8,447 nt of DNA from Syntrophorhabdus sp. (GTDB taxonomy: Bacteria > Desulfobacterota > BSN033 > UBA1163). The notes below the pieces were generated by a model that was not told the origin of the DNA, did not search any database, and saw nothing but the letters and a program-made list of their open reading frames with translations. Made by a program: the position numbers and the translations under genes. Shown piece by piece: positions 6,083-8,447 of this stretch; position 1 is the first letter of the stretch, and each line of letters opens with the position of its first letter. The stretch lies in the NCBI GenBank assembly GCA_020724025.1, contig DYHU01000075.1, positions 5,528-13,974 on the forward strand, written 5' to 3'.

Positions 6083-6724
6083 TCAAATTCCTAAACTTTC
6101 TCCCACCAGAATGATGGTCATATCTATTCGGGCTGGTTTTTTAGCCAAAGTGACATAGATATTGCAGATTCGATCGGGAGATTTGCAATCGGCGCACATA
6201 CCTGTCTCGGCGCAGGGGGTCTTCCTGCCGAGCCGTTTTGCATTCTGGGGGGCGGCCCACTCCTTCACCCTCTTCTCTGCGGCTTCAACATCCTTCACAA
6301 TCTTATTCACTCCGCAGACGATGATCGTCTTTTTCGGGCCGATGAACATGGCGCCCACCCGGTTGCCCGAGGCATCGATATTGAACAATTTTCCATCCTC
6401 GGTCACTGCATTTGTGCTTGAAAGAAAGATATCGGAAGAAAATGATTTCCGGATCAGGTCGCGAATCTCCTCCTGCGTTTTGCCCTGGCGCATAGGCCAG
6501 ATGAGATGGACATTTCGACTTCCAAGACTATCCAGCAACCCGATCTGTGTCAGGGTGACAGACCCTCCCACTCCAACCGTTGCTCCATCCGGTATCTGCT
6601 TCATCGCCTCTTCACAGGCGGATTTGGAATCCGGAACAAAGATCGCTTCGAAGTTATTCTTCTTCAATGCGTTGATCGTTCTTTCGACCTGTTTCTCCTG
6701 AAACCACTGCTGCCACTGCTCCAT
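6083..6724 (-). CDS. LUD-domain protein (lactate utilisation-like) with Cys cluster
   Basis: A 213-aa cytoplasmic protein of the LUD (formerly DUF162) family, related to LutC/LutB domains. Family motifs seen are VGVGGSVTLTQIGLL (about 50-64), SSTNAVTEDGKLFNIDASGNRVGAM (102-126) and an IVCGVNKIV segment (135-143). The C-terminus holds Cys171, Cys177, Cys180 and Cys187 (CAETGMCADC...C), a possible metal or Fe-S site in this short LUD subfamily. It lacks the ferredoxin-like part of LutB, and no lutA or lutB neighbour is present, so a role in lactate oxidation is not shown. ATG 6724 is chosen for the strong AAGGAGG 8 nt upstream. The frame runs on to 6790 without a better start, and that part overlaps a TATAAT promoter element. 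Expression may be affected by the MITE-like insertion upstream. Confidence 0.85.
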   Translation of the reverse strand: MEQWQQWFQEKQVERTINALKKNNFEAIFVPDSKSACEEAMKQIPDGATVGVGGSVTLTQIGLLDSLGSRNVHLIWPMRQGKTQEEIRDLIRKSFSSDIFLSSTNAVTEDGKLFNIDASGNRVGAMFIGPKKTIIVCGVNKIVKDVEAAEKRVKEWAAPQNAKRLGRKTPCAETGMCADCKSPDRICNIYVTLAKKPARIDMTIILVGESLGI

Positions 6725-6769
6725 ATTCTCTTCCTCCTTTTTCCAAGTATTGGTATTGATTCTTTTAAC

Positions 6770-6775
6770 ATTATA
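6770..6775 (-). promoter_or_regulatory. Candidate -10 element of the LUD gene
   Basis: A perfect TATAAT on the minus strand lies 45 bp upstream of the LUD ATG. No good -35 hexamer is seen at 16-18 bp. That interval (about 6793-6798) includes the edge of the inserted MITE-like element. Confidence 0.3.
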
Positions 6776-6797
6776 TCCCTCACCAATCAATAAAGGA

Positions 6798-6929
6798 GGT
6801 TCTTCCGTGTTTTTTTTGGTTACCTCCCCTTAACTTAAGGCTTAACCCCCCTTCATCCCCCCTTAATCTAAGGGGGGAATTGAGGGGGGTTAAGAGGGGG
6901 GAAGCACCCATATAAAAGCCGGAAGAACC
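6798..6929. mobile_element. 132-bp MITE-like element with target duplication
   Basis: Perfect 10-bp terminal inverted repeats, GGTTCTTCCG (6798-6807) and CGGAAGAACC (6920-6929), enclose palindromic C/G-rich DNA. Similarity continues inward less perfectly for about 12 bp (TTTT and TGG blocks). The element is flanked directly by the 8-bp direct repeat ATAAAGGA at 6790-6797 and 6930-6937, the standard footprint of a transposition event. It has no coding capacity, so it would be moved in trans. Removing it and one repeat joins the LUD promoter region to the DNA at 6938. Confidence 0.75.
6823..6901. repeat. Nested C/G-rich palindromes inside the MITE
   Basis: Three nested or tandem stems are visible: CCTTAA/TTAAGG (6828-6840); outer CTTAACCCCCC/GGGGGGTTAAG (6841-6851 with 6884-6894, perfect 11 bp); and inner CCCCCCTTA/TAAGGGGGG (6857-6865 with 6869-6877). 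The unit is related to the palindrome at 5571-5643. In RNA it would form a long cruciform-like stem. Confidence 0.75.
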
Positions 6930-7007
6930 ATAAAGGAAAAGGAGAAGGAAGTATTGTGGGAGCGGCTTTGTCCATTGTCAAGGGTCCATCCTTTTCCTAA
7001 ACCGACT

Positions 7008-7023
7008 ATTGATTTAAGTCAAT
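7008..7023. promoter_or_regulatory. CRP/FNR-family binding site
   Basis: ATTGATTTAAGTCAAT is a near-perfect dyad of the TTGAT-N4-(A/G)TCAA type bound by FNR/CRP-family regulators. Its centre (7015.5) lies about 41.5 bp upstream of the transcript start expected from the -10 at 7046-7051, the classic class II activator position. Which family member binds cannot be told from the site. Confidence 0.55.
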
Positions 7024-7042
7024 GATTTATCATACGATGCGA

Positions 7043-7051
7043 TGATATTAT
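7043..7051 (+). promoter_or_regulatory. Extended -10 of the acsD operon promoter
   Basis: TGATATTAT contains a TGn extension followed by TATTAT (5 of 6 matches to TATAAT), predicting a start near 7057-7058. No good -35 is present at 17 bp, as expected for an activator-dependent promoter. The leader to the first gene is about 115 nt and contains no clear known riboswitch. A GGGCGG/CCGCCC pair (7052-7057 with 7086-7091) straddles the predicted start. Confidence 0.45.
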
Positions 7052-7172
7052 GGGCGGTATATGGGGCTATTATCCCGTTTTTCAGCCGCCCACTCTCCTT
7101 CCGAATTCTGGACAACTTGAGGGTCGGGTGTTACGATAAAATTTAGGGGATTTGTTAGAAAGGAGGTGTCTG

Positions 7173-7388
7173 GTGGTCGAATATCAAACGGACGAAAAGG
7201 TCGCTTTCAACGGGAAAAAGGTGGAGATTTTAGGCTCCACTTATGAAGAAGGAAAACCCGTAACCCCGATGAACTGGAGAGAAAAATTGAGAAATCGAGA
7301 AGAGATGCTTGCCTATCTCAAGACAGGGGAACGTTACTGGTTCAGTGACGAATGGTTTGGCAGTGAGAAACGGAAGACAAAGGCCTGA
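7173..7388 (+). CDS. Small uncharacterised protein upstream of acsD
   Basis: A 71-aa soluble, charged protein that I do not recognise. It contains a VAFNGKKVEILGSTYEEGKPV segment, a central MNWREKLRNREEMLAYLKTGERYWF region and a basic tail SEKRKTKA. There are no cysteines, signal peptide or membrane segments. GTG 7173 is chosen because AAGGAGG (7160-7166) lies 6 nt upstream; an in-frame TTG at 7152 lacks such a site. The stop is 26 nt before the acsD start, on the same strand and downstream of a good promoter, so it is very likely the first gene of the acsD unit. By context it may be an accessory or regulator of the corrinoid protein or of carbon flow, but this is inference only. Confidence 0.65.
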   Translation: MVEYQTDEKVAFNGKKVEILGSTYEEGKPVTPMNWREKLRNREEMLAYLKTGERYWFSDEWFGSEKRKTKA

Positions 7389-7414
7389 GCCGACAGCAAA
7401 GGGAGGTAAACATA

Positions 7415-8362
7415 ATGCCATTGGAGATGCCCAGAATCACCTATACGGGAACGATCAAAGAGGTCACCCTCGGAAAAGGACCAAAGGCAGTGACCATCGG
7501 AGGAGAAACCTCTTATCCCTTTTATCTCTTCGAAGGGGAGATGCCACATCCTCCACGGATAGCCATGGAAGTCTATGATGCTCCTCCTGAAGACTGGCCG
7601 GAGGCTGCCCTTGAGCCCTTCAGGGATGTTGTCAATGATCCGGTATCCTGGGCAAAGAAATGTGTCGATACCTACGGAGCAGAACTGGTTACACTGCAAC
7701 TGGTCAGCACCGATCCAAATGGTCTGAACCGGCCCGCCGAGGAGGCGGCTCAGACCGTCAAAAAGGTCGCCGCTTCAATCAATGTTCCCTTGATCGTATG
7801 GGGAAGTGGAAATGCGGAGAAGGATGGGGATGTCCTTCGAAGGGTGGCAGAGGTCTGTGATGGGATGAATCTCATCATCGGGCCCGTGGTAGAAGGCAAT
7901 TATAAACAGGTCGGTGCAGGGGCAATCGGATACAGACATACTGCCATCGCCTCTTCTCCCATCGATATCAACCTCGCCAAACAGCTCAATATCCTCCTGG
8001 GGAACCTGGGAATTCCTGACAGTCAGATCATTGTCGATCCGACGACAGGCGGATTGGGTTATGGAATCGAATATACCTATTCGGTGATGGAAAGAGATAG
8101 GATGGCCGCCCTCACCCAGCAAGATGAAAGGCTTCAATTTCCCATCATCTGCAATTTAGCCAAAGAGGTTTGGAAGACCAAAGAGGCCAAGATGAGTGCT
8201 GAAGAGTCTCCCCTTCTTGGGGACCCCAAAAAGAGGGGAATCCTGATGGAAGCCATAACAGCCATCATGCTTCTCTTGGCAGGAGCAGATGTTTTGGTGA
8301 TGAGGCATCCTGAAGCCATCAAATTGGTTCGTGAGATGATGTCGGATTTGATGGCGAAATAA
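7415..8362 (+). CDS. acsD: CODH/ACS corrinoid iron-sulfur protein small (delta) subunit
   Basis: A 315-aa cytoplasmic subunit (AcsD, called CdhD in archaea; CdhD family) of the corrinoid iron-sulfur protein. With AcsC it carries the methyl group on cobamide between methyltetrahydrofolate methyltransferase and acetyl-CoA synthase in the Wood-Ljungdahl pathway, in either direction. The length is typical and the TIM-barrel-type sequence is complete: an N-terminal TIGGETSYPFYLFEGEMPHPPRIAMEV segment (about 27-53), ELVTLQLVSTDPN in the middle, the conserved DPTTGGLGYGIEYTYSVMERDRMAAL from residue 208, FPIICNLAKEVWKTKEA near 242-258, and ALTLLLAGAD-like then VMRHPEAIKLV at the end. GGGAGG lies 8 nt before the ATG. 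Other acs genes are not in the window; the next gene begins at its right edge. Confidence 0.92.
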   Translation: MPLEMPRITYTGTIKEVTLGKGPKAVTIGGETSYPFYLFEGEMPHPPRIAMEVYDAPPEDWPEAALEPFRDVVNDPVSWAKKCVDTYGAELVTLQLVSTDPNGLNRPAEEAAQTVKKVAASINVPLIVWGSGNAEKDGDVLRRVAEVCDGMNLIIGPVVEGNYKQVGAGAIGYRHTAIASSPIDINLAKQLNILLGNLGIPDSQIIVDPTTGGLGYGIEYTYSVMERDRMAALTQQDERLQFPIICNLAKEVWKTKEAKMSAEESPLLGDPKKRGILMEAITAIMLLLAGADVLVMRHPEAIKLVREMMSDLMAK

Positions 8363-8367
8363 ACAAA

Positions 8368-8397
8368 CCTAATCCCCCCAACCCCCCTTTAGTAAAC
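8368..8397. repeat. Truncated half of the C/G-rich palindrome
   Basis: A C-rich arm (AATCCCCCCAACCCCCC, then TTTAGTAAA) begins 6 nt after the acsD stop. It has the form of the left arm and loop of the palindromes at 5571 and 6823, but the matching G-rich arm is missing after 8397. It cannot form the full stem and is probably a remnant of the same repeat family. Confidence 0.45.
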
Positions 8398-8442
8398 TGA
8401 CCGTGTCCCATAAGTCAGGTGGCTGGGCACAAGGAAGGGGGC

Positions 8443-8447
8443 ATGAC
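8443..8447 (+). CDS. Probable start of the next gene (partial)
   Basis: ATG at 8443 is preceded by AAGGAAGGGGGC, a purine-rich ribosome-site-like sequence. Only five bases of the frame are inside the window, so the product cannot be identified. From known acs clusters another CODH/ACS-related gene would be a reasonable guess. Confidence 0.3.

Noticed and set aside
6162..6701. Long plus-strand open frame (179 codons) opposite the LUD gene
   Set aside because: It lies entirely within the LUD gene on the opposite strand, has no ribosome site, and its translation shows no recognisable domain. The same applies to open frames opposite the acyl-CoA synthetase (for example 3711-4160).
6793..6835. 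Tiny plus-strand ORF from GTG 6808 behind AAAGGAGG
   Set aside because: A good ribosome-site-like sequence occurs by chance at the MITE junction, but the frame ends after eight codons (MFFLVTSP) and is made of element end sequence.
7009..7038. TTGATT-18 bp-TACGAT as the acsD promoter
   Set aside because: Both hexamers are weak and the -35 is part of the FNR-like dyad. The TGATATTAT element fits better and has the right distance to the dyad.
1..8447. tRNA, rRNA, CRISPR array or known riboswitch
   Set aside because: Reading all intergenic stretches gave no cloverleaf, no regularly spaced repeats and no recognisable riboswitch core. Only the palindromes and insertion-like elements listed were found.

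Overview
The window looks like a chromosomal segment of an anaerobic, probably acetyl-CoA-pathway bacterium. A deltaproteobacterial (Desulfobacterota) source is my inference from gene content: an AcsD/CdhD corrinoid-protein subunit, an ADP-forming acyl-CoA synthetase, a LUD-domain protein and C/G-rich palindromic intergenic repeats. No rRNA, tRNA or CRISPR array is visible.

Left part (1-2117): an accessory, AT-richer and partly decayed strip, all on the minus strand. From upstream to downstream it holds an SRPBCC-type gene whose start codon position reads ATA behind a good ribosome-binding site, a DUF4160 gene broken by a single-base frameshift, an overlapping intact DUF2442 gene, and a DUF6155 gene. 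Three copies of a ~19 bp motif resembling insertion-element ends lie in this strip, two of them facing each other across 1255-1415. Together this suggests repeated insertion and decay.

Middle part (2118-5474), plus strand: a recognisable sigma70-like promoter drives a secreted CrtC/AttH-type lipocalin-like protein. After a long hairpin comes a fused alpha-beta ADP-forming acyl-CoA synthetase (acetate-CoA ligase type) with both expected catalytic histidines.

Right part (5475-8447): 5475-5778 is gene-free and holds a palindromic repeat inside a ~20 bp inverted repeat. Two minus-strand genes follow: an orphan XRE antitoxin-like regulator and a short LUD-domain protein with a C-terminal cysteine cluster. 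Upstream of the LUD gene lies a complete 132 bp MITE-like element (10 bp perfect terminal inverted repeats, 8 bp direct flanking duplication) carrying the same palindrome family. A plus-strand unit then starts at a CRP/FNR-like box spaced for class II activation. It encodes a 71-aa protein I do not recognise and AcsD/CdhD, and the next gene appears to begin at 8443.

Functional reading: AcsD (methyl transfer in the Wood-Ljungdahl pathway) and the ADP-forming synthetase (acyl-CoA to acid plus ATP, reversible) would link acetyl-CoA synthesis or oxidation to acetate and ATP, under probable redox-responsive control. I did not find a clearly new multi-gene system. The best leads are the MITE, the class II-spaced promoter, the small protein before acsD, and the start-codon and frameshift lesions in the left strip.
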